Positions 44,601 to 55,400 are shown, numbered from the stretch's first letter. The stretch is 64,000 nt of DNA from Niastella vici (GCF_002077945.1 NZ_LVYD01000072.1:1-64000); one strand, 5' to 3'. The notes: generated from the sequence alone by a model not told the origin. Program-made: numbers and translations.

Positions 44601-45149
44601 ATGAAGATCTTTGCTGAAACCGAACGACTTATCCTTAGAGAATTCCTTCCATCTGATGTGGAAGGTTTTTTTGCGCTTGATTCGGACCCCGAAGTTCACC
44701 GGTACCTGGGTAGCACTCCCATTCAAAACAGAGAACAGATCGTTGGCGCCATAGAATTTATAAGGCAACAATACCTCGACAATGGCATTGGCCGGTGGGC
44801 AATTATCGATAAAAACACCAATGACTTTATTGGCTGGGCCGGTTTGAAGTTAATCAGGGAATCAACAAATAAACATATTAACTACTATGACCTGGGCTAC
44901 CGGCTTAGAAGAGAATACTGGCGCCAGGGCATAGCGACAGAAGCGGCATTTGCGTCGCTCGACTATGCTTTTGACATCCTTCATGCCAGTGAAGTATACG
45001 CCATGGCCAATTGTGAAAACACCGGTTCAAATAAGGTTCTAACCAGGATTGGACTAACGCTTATTGAAACATTTGTTCTTCATGAAACAAAATGCAACTG
45101 GTATAAAATTGACAGCGCCACCTTTGAAAGTAAAAGAAAAGACCGCTGA
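44601..45149 (+). CDS. GNAT family N-acetyltransferase (RimJ/RimL-like)
   Basis: 182 residues from the ATG at 44601. RimJ/RimL pattern: TERLILREFLPSDVEGFFALDSDPEVHRYLG, DLGYRLRREYWRQGIATEAAFASLDYAF (acetyl-CoA motif A, RRxYWxQGIATE) and ENTGSNKVLTRIGL. It acetylates an amine, either a protein N-terminus or a small molecule. It is convergent with an erythromycin-esterase-like gene. Confidence 0.92.
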   Translation: MKIFAETERLILREFLPSDVEGFFALDSDPEVHRYLGSTPIQNREQIVGAIEFIRQQYLDNGIGRWAIIDKNTNDFIGWAGLKLIRESTNKHINYYDLGYRLRREYWRQGIATEAAFASLDYAFDILHASEVYAMANCENTGSNKVLTRIGLTLIETFVLHETKCNWYKIDSATFESKRKDR

Positions 45150-45161
45150 CCGCAACCTTTC

Positions 45162-46412
45162 TTATACCCCAAACGGATATGTTTCCGGCATTTTATGCCC
45201 GGTTGGTAAATGCAGGGCATGTAAGGCCCTGGTGGTATTCAGATACAAAAAAGCATCATAACGCTGGCTCATAATCGTAGGTACATAGTTGCTGTATTGC
45301 TCCCTTTCCGGATCATACACCACGCCAATGGCACGATGTCCTATTTTCAGGTTGAACAGGTTATCGCTCTCTTCCTCAAAAAGCATATACCGGTTGTTGG
45401 CGCCACGCAGGTTTAATGCTTCTTCTATACTGCCTTCCCGGGCCCGCGGCACTTCCATTTCTTCCATAGGCGCGCCCCAGGCTTCTCCTGCTATAACACT
45501 GCCGCTATAACTGCCTAAACCAACAAGGTATACGTTATCGACCCCGTATTGCTTTCTGGCCAGTTCGCCAATATTTACCATCCCTGCCCGCTTCATATCT
45601 GTTGCCCTTGCATCGCCAATATGCGTATTGTGTTCCCACACAATGCCCTTCGACCCTGCGCCATGGAATTTTAGTAACCGGTCTAACGTTTCCATCATAT
45701 GCATATCGCGGATGTTCCAGCTTTCATTATCAAACCCGATCATACTGCTATAATACTTTTCTGCATTCACCGCAATGAGGGCATTCTGCTCGGTATTGAA
45801 ACCGGCTTCCCGGTCACCATCCAGGAATTGCGCCTTCATTCTTATTTCTTTCAGTAAGCCTAGCACCTGATCGCGGCAATTATGTTCCTTTAATGAATAA
45901 GCATACTGCTGCTCGGCTTCCCGAAATGGTTCAAAACATCGCATGGCTTTTTTTACAGATGAAGCCGCTGCCGGGTCTTCTTTATCGAGGTATTTTACCA
46001 TGGTATCCATAGAGTCCCACAAACTATACACATCCAATCCATAAAAGCCGGCCTTCTTTTCAATAGATAAATGGTTGTTGTGCTCGCGCAGCCATTCAGC
46101 AAGAGCCGCCGTTTCCCAGTTGGCCCACATCCAGGTAGGCCAGCGGTCAAATGTCTGTAACACATTGTGAATATCAGCGCCTGCATCTTTATATCCTTTT
46201 ACATACCGGTTTATTTTATAACAGTCGGGCCAGTCGCCTTCAACAGCAATAAAATTAAAGCCATGTTCTTCAATCAATCTTTTTGAGATCGCCGTTCGCC
46301 AGGTGTAATATTCGTGGGTGCCATGCGATGCTTCGCCCAGCATTACCACAAGCCGGCCACCGGCAGCTTTGATCAAAGCATCGAGGTCCTTTGCGCCGGA
46401 TAAATTATACAT
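45162..46412 (-). CDS. Erythromycin esterase family protein
   Basis: 416 residues: VVMLGEASHGTHEYYTWRTAISKRLIEEHGFNFIAVEGDWPDCYKINRYVKG with the catalytic GEASHGT histidine and EGDWPD motif, then VWEHNTHIGDARAT near residue 250. The family includes EreA/EreB macrolide esterases, but most members, like this one, act on unknown esters or are succinoglycan-biosynthesis-type proteins. A function in macrolide resistance should not be assumed. Confidence 0.9.
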   Translation of the reverse strand: MYNLSGAKDLDALIKAAGGRLVVMLGEASHGTHEYYTWRTAISKRLIEEHGFNFIAVEGDWPDCYKINRYVKGYKDAGADIHNVLQTFDRWPTWMWANWETAALAEWLREHNNHLSIEKKAGFYGLDVYSLWDSMDTMVKYLDKEDPAAASSVKKAMRCFEPFREAEQQYAYSLKEHNCRDQVLGLLKEIRMKAQFLDGDREAGFNTEQNALIAVNAEKYYSSMIGFDNESWNIRDMHMMETLDRLLKFHGAGSKGIVWEHNTHIGDARATDMKRAGMVNIGELARKQYGVDNVYLVGLGSYSGSVIAGEAWGAPMEEMEVPRAREGSIEEALNLRGANNRYMLFEEESDNLFNLKIGHRAIGVVYDPEREQYSNYVPTIMSQRYDAFLYLNTTRALHALHLPTGHKMPETYPFGV

Positions 46413-46453
46413 GTTCTAAATTTTCAGGAAATGCCACAATTTTTGCGCCATGC

Positions 46454-46502
46454 CCCTTCGGCTACGCTCAGGACGCTCATTCTTCGACTTTCCGCCGAAG
46501 GG
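46454..46502. repeat. REP-like intergenic inverted repeat
   Basis: CCCTTCGGC (46454-46462) and GCCGAAGGG (46494-46502) are perfect 9-bp inverted arms around CTACGCTCAGGACGCTC-type sequence, a wording typical of extragenic repeats that are multi-copy in some Bacteroidota. Confidence 0.6.
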
Positions 46503-46585
46503 CGGACGCGCGCTCAGGGCAGGTACAAAAGTTGTAGCATAGCATATAGCGCTGGATAGATAATCAGGGTAAAAAAGTTTGAACA

Positions 46586-46948
46586 GTGAAAAAGGAAATC
46601 GACATTCAATTAAACGAGGTAACGCTTAAAGCAAACCTTTCTCAACCTGCTGATGCCAATGGGCTGGTGATCTTTGCTCATGGTAGCGGCAGCAGCCGGT
46701 TGAGCCCGAGAAATAATTTTGTGGCAGCCGTTTTAAACAGACAGCATTTAGCCACCTTGCTGGTTGATCTGTTAACACCGCCTGAAGATGAAGTGTATGA
46801 GAACCGCTTTGATATTCTATTATTAAGTAAAAGATTGATAAAGGTTACCGAATGGGCGCTTACCCAAACTTCTCTACAACAGTTACCCGTAGGTTATTTT
46901 GGCGCCAGAACGCCGCCTTTATCTTTCCAGCTTAAACCCCGGTTCTAA
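46586..46948 (+). pseudogene. Truncated dienelactone hydrolase-like alpha/beta hydrolase
   Basis: GTG-start frame of 120 codons. The first about 105 match the start of a dienelactone hydrolase-like protein (GLVIFAHGSGSSRLSPRNNFVAAVLNRQHLATLLVDLLTPPEDE.YENRFDI) up to LPVGYFGA, just before the position of the nucleophile elbow. The remaining codons (RTPPLSFQLKPRF) are antisense to the end of the M28 peptidase gene. The nucleophile, Asp and His are therefore missing. It is a 5' fragment left by a deletion at about 46905. Confidence 0.8.
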
Positions 46949-48406
46949 CCGTGGCCTGCTGGCGGCATTGGCCACCGCAAACCCTGTTGCATACATCCAC
47001 CGGGTCATTTTAGTAAGCTTTTCTATATTGATAGCTGTAGCTTCATCGGCCGGGGTATGATACAGGGGATGTGGCAAAGTGCTGAAAAATATGGCGGGGA
47101 TATTCTTTTTCGCATACGGAAAATGATCGCTGCGGAAATACCAGCTTTCATAATGCGAGGCTTTGTCCCACAAGGTATCGAGTTTGAACTTAGGTCCTTT
47201 GGCATTTTCCTGCAGGGCCACCTTTACCAGGTCGCCTGAGCTGAGATGCGGTGGAATAACACCCAGTAAGGCCGCGCTGTCGGCTGCGTTCATGCCAATC
47301 ATATCGCCATTTAATACTGCCACCAGCGATTCGCGCGGTACAGTGGGATGCTCAGCATACCAGGTGCTTCCAAACAAACCTCTTTCTTCTGAACCATGCC
47401 ATACAAACAACGCACTTCGTTTACCCGGTTGTTGATGAAATGCCCGGCCAATGGCCAGCAGGGCAACACTCACCGTGGCGTTATCATCGGCGCCATTGAA
47501 AATAGTATCGGTATTGCCTTCAATATTGCGAACGCCATCATGGTCCTGGTGGCCGCTGAACAATACATACTCTTTGGCAAGCACCGGATCGGTGCCTTTT
47601 ACTTTTGCCACTACATTCACCGACGGATAGGTGAACGATTCGGAATATATTTTTGCATCGAGGTGTTGACCAGGCTTGCGTACCAGATCGAGCGCTTCCC
47701 TGCGCACCCAAATGATGGGAATGCCTTTTAGCAATTGCCGGCTTGTGAACAGGCTGCCTTCTATTTGGTAAGAACCGCGGTTGGAATATTGCGCTGCTCT
47801 TGGCCAGGCCTGCTCGGCCAGCTCGTCTGATACAAACACAATGGCTTTTACGCCTTTGGCGCCCAGTTTGCGCGCCCAGTTTGAAACTACAAAACCACTG
47901 TACCGCCAGGCGATGGTCTTGCGCGGATCGGTTAACCCCTGTGGCGTGAACTGCAACGCCACTACTTTTCCTTTTATGGTTTCTTCTGCTACGGTATCAG
48001 GATTTTCAACAAATACGATGGGCGCATCTACGGTAGCAAAGGAGGGTTCATATACCACTACATCCTTCCACAGGTTAAAGGAGCGATCGCCTATTTTTAT
48101 AGAGCTCTGCGCGCTTACCCGTTCGCGTATCAGGGAGAAGAACTGGAAATACGAGCCGTCGTCCCCCGCCGGTTCCAACCCCGCTTTTCGCGCTTCCCCG
48201 GCCAGCCAGGCACTGGCTTTTAATTCATCGAGGGTACCAGCTTCGCGGCCACGGAAGTGGTCAGCAGCCAAAATAAAGAGGTCGCGCTTTATGTCGGCCT
48301 GCTTAATGGCCTCAATGGGCGCTTTTTTTGTTTGGCCAGAAATTGTAGCTGATAACAGTGTCAAAACGCATATTGCCGGGAGAAAATAATTTGCGTGTTT
48401 TCTCAT
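46919..48406 (-). CDS. M28 family zinc peptidase, secreted
   Basis: 495 residues with a signal (YFLPAICVLTLLSATISGQ). A PA-type insertion occupies the first half. The M28 catalytic core shows FSGHQDHDGV (His and Asp ligands), FNGADDNATVSVALLAIGRAFHQQPGKRSALFVWHGSEERGLFGS (ADDNA, EE) and YFRSDHFPYAKKNIPAIFFSTLPHPLYHTPADE, so both zinc sites look complete. It probably acts as an aminopeptidase outside the cytoplasm. Its last codons overlap the truncated hydrolase frame. Confidence 0.93.
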   Translation of the reverse strand: MRKHANYFLPAICVLTLLSATISGQTKKAPIEAIKQADIKRDLFILAADHFRGREAGTLDELKASAWLAGEARKAGLEPAGDDGSYFQFFSLIRERVSAQSSIKIGDRSFNLWKDVVVYEPSFATVDAPIVFVENPDTVAEETIKGKVVALQFTPQGLTDPRKTIAWRYSGFVVSNWARKLGAKGVKAIVFVSDELAEQAWPRAAQYSNRGSYQIEGSLFTSRQLLKGIPIIWVRREALDLVRKPGQHLDAKIYSESFTYPSVNVVAKVKGTDPVLAKEYVLFSGHQDHDGVRNIEGNTDTIFNGADDNATVSVALLAIGRAFHQQPGKRSALFVWHGSEERGLFGSTWYAEHPTVPRESLVAVLNGDMIGMNAADSAALLGVIPPHLSSGDLVKVALQENAKGPKFKLDTLWDKASHYESWYFRSDHFPYAKKNIPAIFFSTLPHPLYHTPADEATAINIEKLTKMTRWMYATGFAVANAASRPRLEPGFKLER

Positions 48407-48431
48407 GCTCTTCTATTTTATGCGGTAAATA

Positions 48432-48468
48432 TAAAAAAGAAAGGTGAGCCCCGCGATGAGGCTCACCT
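48432..48468 (-). terminator. Terminator of the OmpA/PD40 gene
   Basis: AGGTGAGCC (48442-48450) and GGCTCACCT (48460-48468) form a 9-bp stem; on the minus strand TTCTTTTTT follows. It lies 28 bases after the stop codon. Confidence 0.85.
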
Positions 48469-48496
48469 TGTTTGTAGTTCTTAGTTTATTGTTCTC

Positions 48497-50107
48497 TTAG
48501 TTCTTAGTGATCTTGAATTCAACACGACGGTTCAACTGCCTGCCCTCATCGGTTTCGTTTTCGGCCACCGGCATGCTTTCACCATAGCCTTTCGAAACGA
48601 TCCTGCTGGCCGAAATACCTTTCGAAATTATATATTGCACGCAACTTTTGGCACGGTTATCACTCAACTTGAAGTTGTATTCATCACTACCCTTACTATC
48701 GGTGTGCGCACTCAGCTCAATTTCAATGGCCGGGTTTTCTTTCAACAGTTTTACTACCCGGTCGAGCTCAACATCCGACTCAGGACGCAGGTCCCATTTA
48801 TCAAAGTCGAAGAACACGTTGTTCAACCGCACCACCTGGCCAATTTCAATGGGCACCAGGTACAGGTCTTTGTGTATTTCTTTATAACCCGCCTTCACCA
48901 TAGAGTCGAGGTTCAGGTTCTCTGAAATGGCGAAGAATTTATCGGCGCTGGCGCGAATGCTGTAGTTCTTATCGTACGGCAATACAATTTTGAAAGCGCC
49001 ATCTGTTGGGCTCGAAAGCCCATTCCCCGCCTCTACCCCATCGGGCAGGGTTTCATAAATAAGCGAAGCGGTGAGGGGTTGTTTTGTTTTGGCATTATAT
49101 ACGTTGCCACTCACCAGGATCACCGGGTTTGGTTTCTCACGCTCTAACAGCTTTACGCGTACGATATCGCTTTCGCCATAGGTATCTTTATTACTTGTTA
49201 AGTAAGCATATTCGCCACCGGCATCAAGCGTGAAGAAGGCATCCCAACCTTCGGTGTTGATGGGACTTCCTAAATTCACGGGTGTGCTCCATTTGGTCCA
49301 GGTTTTATCGAGGCGTTTGGTCATCCAGATATCATTATCGCCCAAACCGCCGGGGCGGTTGCTGCTGAAGTACATGGTAACGCCATCGGCCGCGATGTAG
49401 GGCGTCATTTCATCACCGGGTAAATTTATTTGATTACCGAGGCTCTTTGGCTCCGACCAGGTGCCATCATCTTTTGGAAAGCAAACGTACAGGTCGTTGT
49501 TCGAGCTGCCTGGTTCGGGCGTCATATATAAGATCAGCGCCTGCCGGTCGTGCGTCATGGTGGCGCCTGAAACAAGCCCGCGGTCATATTTCTGGTAATT
49601 CCTGATGCGTAATTCTTCCGGTTCTCCCCAACGGCCATCGGCCTGGCGCGTACAAAGGCTTACGCCTTTTCCAAAATAAGCGCCGCCATTGCCAAAAGCA
49701 CCGCGGATCAAAATGCGGTTATTGTCGGGCGAGATCCAATACACCGCATTGTACTGACTTGTGTTCAATGGAAATTTCAAATGTTTGGCTTCCTGCCATA
49801 CTCCATTTGAATCGCGAACAGCATACCAGATGTCCTGCGAATTGGGCACAGAATTGTATTTGGTATTAGCCGGATGGTTCTCACAAATAAAGAAAAGCAG
49901 ATTGCCATCTGCAGAAATGGTAGGCCGTAATTCGGGCAGATCGGAATTAATGTTCTCGCCTAAATTTTCGATCTTGATGATCGTGTTGTTCGTAATGACG
50001 TTATCCTTTTGCGCTACTAATTTTCCAGTATCGCTTCCAAGGCTCATTTGGGCAGTTGCCTGATGCAGGCAAAAAGCCAGGGCCAAAAAGGGTACAACTC
50101 TTTTCAC
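48497..50107 (-). CDS. OmpA family protein with PD40 (WD40-like) propeller
   Basis: About 536 residues from a GTG at 50107, which gives a clean signal (KRVVPFLALAFCLHQATAQ); the frame runs 30 codons further upstream without support. PD40 beta-propeller repeats follow (RPTISADGNLLFFICEN, YWISPDNNRILIRG, MTPYIAADGVTMYFSSNRPGGLGDNDIW, FFTLDAGGEYAYLTSNKD), then a carboxypeptidase-regulatory-like module and the peptidoglycan-binding OmpA domain (NVFFDFDKWDLRPESDVELDRVVKLL...IELSAHTDSKGSDEYNFKLSDNRAKSCVQYI). It should link the outer membrane to peptidoglycan, in the style of PorE and similar proteins. Confidence 0.93.
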   Translation of the reverse strand: MKRVVPFLALAFCLHQATAQMSLGSDTGKLVAQKDNVITNNTIIKIENLGENINSDLPELRPTISADGNLLFFICENHPANTKYNSVPNSQDIWYAVRDSNGVWQEAKHLKFPLNTSQYNAVYWISPDNNRILIRGAFGNGGAYFGKGVSLCTRQADGRWGEPEELRIRNYQKYDRGLVSGATMTHDRQALILYMTPEPGSSNNDLYVCFPKDDGTWSEPKSLGNQINLPGDEMTPYIAADGVTMYFSSNRPGGLGDNDIWMTKRLDKTWTKWSTPVNLGSPINTEGWDAFFTLDAGGEYAYLTSNKDTYGESDIVRVKLLEREKPNPVILVSGNVYNAKTKQPLTASLIYETLPDGVEAGNGLSSPTDGAFKIVLPYDKNYSIRASADKFFAISENLNLDSMVKAGYKEIHKDLYLVPIEIGQVVRLNNVFFDFDKWDLRPESDVELDRVVKLLKENPAIEIELSAHTDSKGSDEYNFKLSDNRAKSCVQYIISKGISASRIVSKGYGESMPVAENETDEGRQLNRRVEFKITKN

Positions 50108-50199
50108 AAGGTTTGGATTTAATACCTTAATAACGTACAATTTAGCCTGGGATTGCACGGCCGGGCCGCATAAATTTAATTCTAATCTACCGCTCACAC

Positions 50200-50243
50200 A
50201 GAATAAAATTCTAAAGTGTATATTTTTTACTGAATTTTATTCT
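50200..50243. promoter_or_regulatory. 12-bp inverted repeat between the OmpA and HGSNAT-like genes
   Basis: AGAATAAAATTC (50200-50211) and GAATTTTATTCT (50232-50243) are perfect inverted arms 20 bases apart in the divergent promoter region. The word ATTCTAATA also occurs here and before the S24 repressor at 60 kb. It may bind a shared regulator. Confidence 0.5.
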
Positions 50244-50328
50244 AATAACACCTATCTTCACAGAACAAAGTACCACGCTTCCGACTGGCCTCCGGGCATT
50301 TTTATAAACACCAACATATCAACTATTT

Positions 50329-51528
50329 ATGGGAACCCTGTCAACGGCTGTACCGGTACAACCGGTTAAAAGCAAGCGTATTCATTCCATCGACCTGCTG
50401 CGGGGAACAGTTATGATCATCATGGCGCTTGATCACGTGCGCGATTATTTTCATGCCGGCGCCTTTCAATTTGACCCCACTGATCTTTCGCGTACCGATG
50501 TACCTTTATTTTTTACCCGGTTGATCACGCATTTTTGTGCACCGGTATTCACTTTCCTCGCCGGCACATCGGCCTTTTTAAACGGAACAAAGAAGACGAA
50601 AAAAGAACTGTCGTTCTTTCTTTTCACCAGGGGTTTGTGGCTGGTAGTGGCCGAAATGCTGATCGTTACCCTGGGCTGGAGCTTTAACCCGGCATACCCT
50701 GTGCTGATACTACAGGTAATTTGGGCGCTGGGCGTTAGCATGATGGTTTTATCGGTCCTGATCTTTCTGCCGCAAACAGTGATCTTAATAACCGGACTGG
50801 CAATAATAGCAGCACATAATCTGCTCGATGCACCGCCTTCGGAATCGACCTCTTTTTTGATGGCCACCCTGCACGAGAGCCACTTCTTTTTTATGAAACC
50901 TTTTTCCGTTATGTTGGGCTACCCTGTTCTTCCCTGGATAGGTATTATGCTTACCGGCTATGGGTTCGGCCGCTTATACCTGCCTACCTTCGATGCAGGC
51001 AAAAGACGAAAACTACTGATTGCCCTGGGACTGGGCGCCATTGCACTGTTCATTATCATACGATCTATTAATATTTATGGAGACCCAAGGCCCTGGTCGT
51101 TCCAGAAAACAGCGGTATTCACTTTTATGTCGTTCCTGAATACCACCAAGTACCCGCCTTCCTTATTATATATCCTGATGACGTTAGGGCCCTCGCTGCT
51201 GTTCCTTGCTTTTTCAGAAAAGCCATTGAACCGGTTTTCCGAAAAGCTCGTTATATTTGGCAGAGTACCCATGTTCTTTTATCTGTTACATATTTACCTC
51301 ATACATACACTCGCAGTAATAGCGGTTGCGGCATCGGGCCATAAATGGAGCGATATGGTGTTGACCGGCTGGGTAAGCGCCAATGAACAGTTGAAGGGTT
51401 ATGGGTACAGCCTGGCATTCGTGTACGCATTATGGATCATCATTATCATTGCCGTTTATCCGCTATGCAGGTGGTACGATAACTATAAACGGGTGAATCG
51501 CGAAACGTGGTGGTTGAGTTATATTTAA
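50329..51528 (+). CDS. HGSNAT-like (DUF1624) membrane acyltransferase
   Basis: 399 residues with about ten transmembrane helices. The hallmark N-terminal segment is RIHSIDLLRGTVMIIMALDHVRDYFHAGAFQFDPTDLSRTDVPLFFTRLITHFCAPVFTFLAGTSAFLNG, containing the conserved active histidine in LDHVRDYFH. The last helices include MFFYLLHIYLIHTLAVIAV. Relatives acetylate glucosamine groups across a membrane using acetyl-CoA; the bacterial acceptor is not known. It is divergent from the OmpA gene. Confidence 0.9.
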   Translation: MGTLSTAVPVQPVKSKRIHSIDLLRGTVMIIMALDHVRDYFHAGAFQFDPTDLSRTDVPLFFTRLITHFCAPVFTFLAGTSAFLNGTKKTKKELSFFLFTRGLWLVVAEMLIVTLGWSFNPAYPVLILQVIWALGVSMMVLSVLIFLPQTVILITGLAIIAAHNLLDAPPSESTSFLMATLHESHFFFMKPFSVMLGYPVLPWIGIMLTGYGFGRLYLPTFDAGKRRKLLIALGLGAIALFIIIRSINIYGDPRPWSFQKTAVFTFMSFLNTTKYPPSLLYILMTLGPSLLFLAFSEKPLNRFSEKLVIFGRVPMFFYLLHIYLIHTLAVIAVAASGHKWSDMVLTGWVSANEQLKGYGYSLAFVYALWIIIIIAVYPLCRWYDNYKRVNRETWWLSYI

Positions 51529-51571
51529 AGGAGCTATGTTTATAAGGAATTAATTAGTGATGTATAGTCGC

Positions 51572-51630
51572 AGAAGTAAGAAGTACGAGGTAGGAAATTC
51601 GCGATCTTCCTACTTCCTACTTCTTATTTC
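51572..51630. repeat. Imperfect intergenic inverted repeat
   Basis: The arms 51572-51596 (AGAAGTAAGAAGTACGAGGT...) and 51606-51630 (its near-complement, TTCCTACTTCCTACTTC...) differ at a few positions. The AAGTA/GAAGTAGGAA wording recurs in Bacteroidota intergenic repeats. It may also act as terminator of the DUF1624 gene. Confidence 0.55.
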
Positions 51631-51706
51631 AGTTTCTAAAATAATCAGAACTCCACTCCTTATACAAAAGCTGGTTAGCTAATTCAGGCAATAAAACCAA
51701 CACATC

Positions 51707-52132
51707 ATGGCCAAATCAACCAACAAAACAACGGAGACCAGCAACAGCGTTGACAATTTTTTGAACGCAGTAGCTGATGAAGCCAGGCGCAGCGATTGTT
51801 TTAAACTGGTGCAGCTTATGCAACAACAAACCGGCTTTACAGCTAAAATGTGGGGCCCCGCCATTGTTGGTTTTGGCAGCTATCATTATAAATATGAAAG
51901 CGGGCGGGAAGGCGATGCGCCATTGGTCGCCTTCTCGCCCCGGGCCAGGGAGATCGCCCTTTACCTCGCCATGGACCCAACCGAAAAAGTACAATTGCTG
52001 TCGAATTTCGGTAAACACCGGGCTAGCGGAGGCTGTGTATACCTAAAAAAGCTGCAGGACATTAATATTGAAGCACTTGGTAAACTCATAACGACTTCGG
52101 TAAGGCACCTGAAGCAAAAATATCCCGCATAA
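51707..52132 (+). CDS. DUF1801 domain protein
   Basis: 141 residues with the full DUF1801 pattern: VDNFLNAVADEARRSDCFKLVQLMQQQTGFTAKMWGPAIVGFGSYHYKYESGREGDAPLVAFSPRAREIALYL and GCVYLKKLQDINIEALGKLITTSVRHLK. Small cytosolic proteins of unknown function. There is no operon partner. Confidence 0.93.
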   Translation: MAKSTNKTTETSNSVDNFLNAVADEARRSDCFKLVQLMQQQTGFTAKMWGPAIVGFGSYHYKYESGREGDAPLVAFSPRAREIALYLAMDPTEKVQLLSNFGKHRASGGCVYLKKLQDINIEALGKLITTSVRHLKQKYPA

Positions 52133-52419
52133 TTCCCCAATTATTTCCCTGATCACCGTCATATTAACTGCCATAAATGCAGCAGTTGCGAACAACTGTT
52201 TGTCATTATAAGTGCGAGGCCTTCGCTACTCACAGGCAAAGCTCAATATTCACTAGTCTTACAAGTATTCGAATTCAGGTGAATTCGACCTCATCTTGGC
52301 ACTTCCATTTTCAATCCCTGCCCGCGGCAATCTTACCCGGAAAATCAGAATGGTTATGGTAATCTCCGTGCTTGTCATTACCGGGGGAACTTTTATTCTT
52401 TAACCAATAACATGAGACT

Positions 52420-55400
52420 ATGAAGAAACTGTTAGCATGTCTTTTAATGACTTGTATGCTATCTACAGCATACGCGCAAACAAAAACAGTAACGGGAAAA
52501 GTTACTGACGCCACCGGCACCCCATTGCTGGGGATCTCTGTAACCATCAAAGGCACTATGTCGGGCACCACCACTGCAGAAGACGGAACGTTTAAACTAA
52601 CGGTCCCTGAAAATGCGGTGCTGGTTGTTTCGGGCATTGGTTTTGAACCAACGGAATTGAGTGTACGAAACAAAACCGCTTTTGATGTAATGTTGACCAC
52701 CGAAATTAAATCGCTCAGCGAAGTGGTAGTAACCGGTACCGGGGTTGCTACGGAAAAGAAAAAATTATCAATCGATGTAGCGAGTGTAGGTAACAAAGAC
52801 CTTTCCAAATCGGCCATTTTATCAATTGATCAGGCGCTGATAGGGAAAGTGGCCGGCGCGCAAATTCAAACCAATTCAGGCGAACCCGGGCAAAAAGCGA
52901 ATATCATTCTGCGTGGCATCAATTCCCTGGGCTCTTCAACCCCCATTATACTGGTTGATGGCGTTCAGGTAACTGATATCAATGGGCTCGATGTATCGAA
53001 CGTTGACAAAGTGGAAATTGCCAAGGGACCTGCAGCCGGTATGCTGTATGGTGCACAGGGCGCTAATGGCGTTATTCAAATATTTACCAAAAAGGGCAGC
53101 CGCAACAAAGCACCCAGCATAACGCTGCTGTCGAAGGTAAGTATCGATAAGGTCATACTGGGGAAAGACAAAACCCTCAGCGCCAAAAACCACCACTTTC
53201 AACAGGATGCCAATGGCAATATCCTCGATCGCAACGGCGCCATTTTAAAACCCGATAGCCTGGGTATGTGGCCCGAGCCAGCCGAGCTGGATTTTAATAC
53301 CGATTTCAATTTGAAGAACGACAAAACGTATCCTTCCAATTTACCCCTGTACAATCACCTTGAACAAGCTTACCAAACAGCCGTTTCAACCACCAATTCA
53401 TTAGGTATTTCGGGCGGTGGCAATAAAACAGATTATTCATTTACGCTTTCGCACATTGATCAACAAAACGTATTAAACAACCACCTCCGCCGTACCAACC
53501 TTTCGGCCAACCTGGGCTTTGAATTATTTAAAGGATTCACTGCCCGTAACAGCACACAGGTAATTTTACAGGATGAAAATCTTTTATCAGGAACTTACAA
53601 CGTTACAGACCGTATTAAATTCAACGTTGACGACCTGTTCAAAGGAACCAACAACAACCGGTTCGAGATGATCAACTCCTACCCCTGGATCGATTTTAAA
53701 TCAAAATATGCGGGTACCGACTTAACGGTTGTACGTCCGCGCGATGAAAACCAGTTGAATGTATTATCAGAAAAAGACTGGCACTCAAGGTACAGTAAAG
53801 ATACCCGCATCATCAACAACAGCAACCTGAACTATAAGTTCCCGCACTTTCTTGAGCTCGACTTTAAATATGGGATAGAATTATGGAATTCAGAATACCA
53901 GGACCTGTACAAGAACCAGGAAAAGGCACCCCAGGTGGCACTCGGCTTTTGGGGAGCTACGCCCAAGGGCTCTGTACGCGATGACCATTCGAAATCAATT
54001 TATCAGAACGCATTGTCGACCGTATATGTAAGGACCGATTTCAAAAAAGATTTCAAAATGGATGTGCCCATCACCACCACCACCCAGGTATCTTATGACT
54101 GGCGCAAACTGGAATACAATTCCTTTTATGCACAAGGACTTAACCTGCCGCAATATCCACCGGCCAATATTTCATCGGCCGCACTCAAAACCAGTGGCGA
54201 TGGTAGTTTTGAATACATCACCTTCGGTTACCTGGTAAACCAGACCATTGACTTCGGTAGTTTATTTGGTATAACAGGCGGCTTGCGATCCGACTACAAC
54301 TCGCAATTTGGCGATCAAAAGAAACCATTCACGTTTGGCCGCGGAACCGCTTATTTCAGGCCTTCTGAAATATTACAGCTGCCTTCGCTCACTGAGTGGA
54401 AGATACGGGCTGCTTATGGCGCCGCCGGTATTCCGCCCAATGAATTTGACGGACAGTATTATTCGCGCCAAACCACCCTCAGTTCGCAACAACTGGGCGA
54501 AAGCGTTGGGCTTTACCTGCCGAATATTCTCGGAAATAAAAACCTGCAGGTACAGGAAGTGCGCGAAATGGAAGTGGGTACCGATATTACCATCGTTCCT
54601 AAATCAAAAGAATGGTTTAACCGGATCAATTTGTCGGTTACCTACTGGCATAAAAGCAACAAGAACAATATTCAATATGTAGATCTGGCTCCTTCCAGTG
54701 GCGCTCAGCAAATACCCGATAACCTGATCGACCTTACCGTAAAAGGCGCCGATGTTAGCCTTGATGCCAATATGTTCACCAATAAAACGGTTGACTGGAC
54801 GCTGGGCGTACGTTTTGGCACATTCAAGACCAAAGTAGATAAGGTAGCCAATGGCCGTGATTTTGTAAGTGGTTTGTTCATTGTAAAACAAGGCGAATCG
54901 CTGGGTAATTTTTATACGGTAACGCCGCTGACAAGCATCGATCAAACCCGGCCCGCCGATAAAACCAGGTATATATCTGATGCACAGGCCAGCAATTACG
55001 AAATTGCAGATGGTATTGTAGTGAATAAAACCACCAAACGTGCCGTGCTTACCGATGCCACCGACCAACGTATAGTCGGTAATGCCTATCCTGATTTCAC
55101 CATGACGTTTATCAACAATGTTACGCTGTGGCAGAAATTGAATATTTCCATGCAGTGGGACTGGTACCATGGCAATGAAATTTACAACCTTACCAAACAA
55201 TGGATGTACCGCGACAGATTGCAAAAAGATTTTGATAAGTCCATCACCATCAATGGAGAAACAGGGGCCTTTGTGAATTTTTACAACAGTTTGTACAATA
55301 GCGTTCAACGTACCGGCTGGTTTGTTGAAAAAGGGGCCTTCTGGCGCATGCGCGACCTCACGGTGACCTATCAGCTAGGCAGTGCATTGAAAGTGCCCTG

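Noticed and set aside
45162-46412. Macrolide resistance gene
   Set aside because: The erythromycin-esterase family is broad and the context is not a resistance island; resistance cannot be claimed from family membership.
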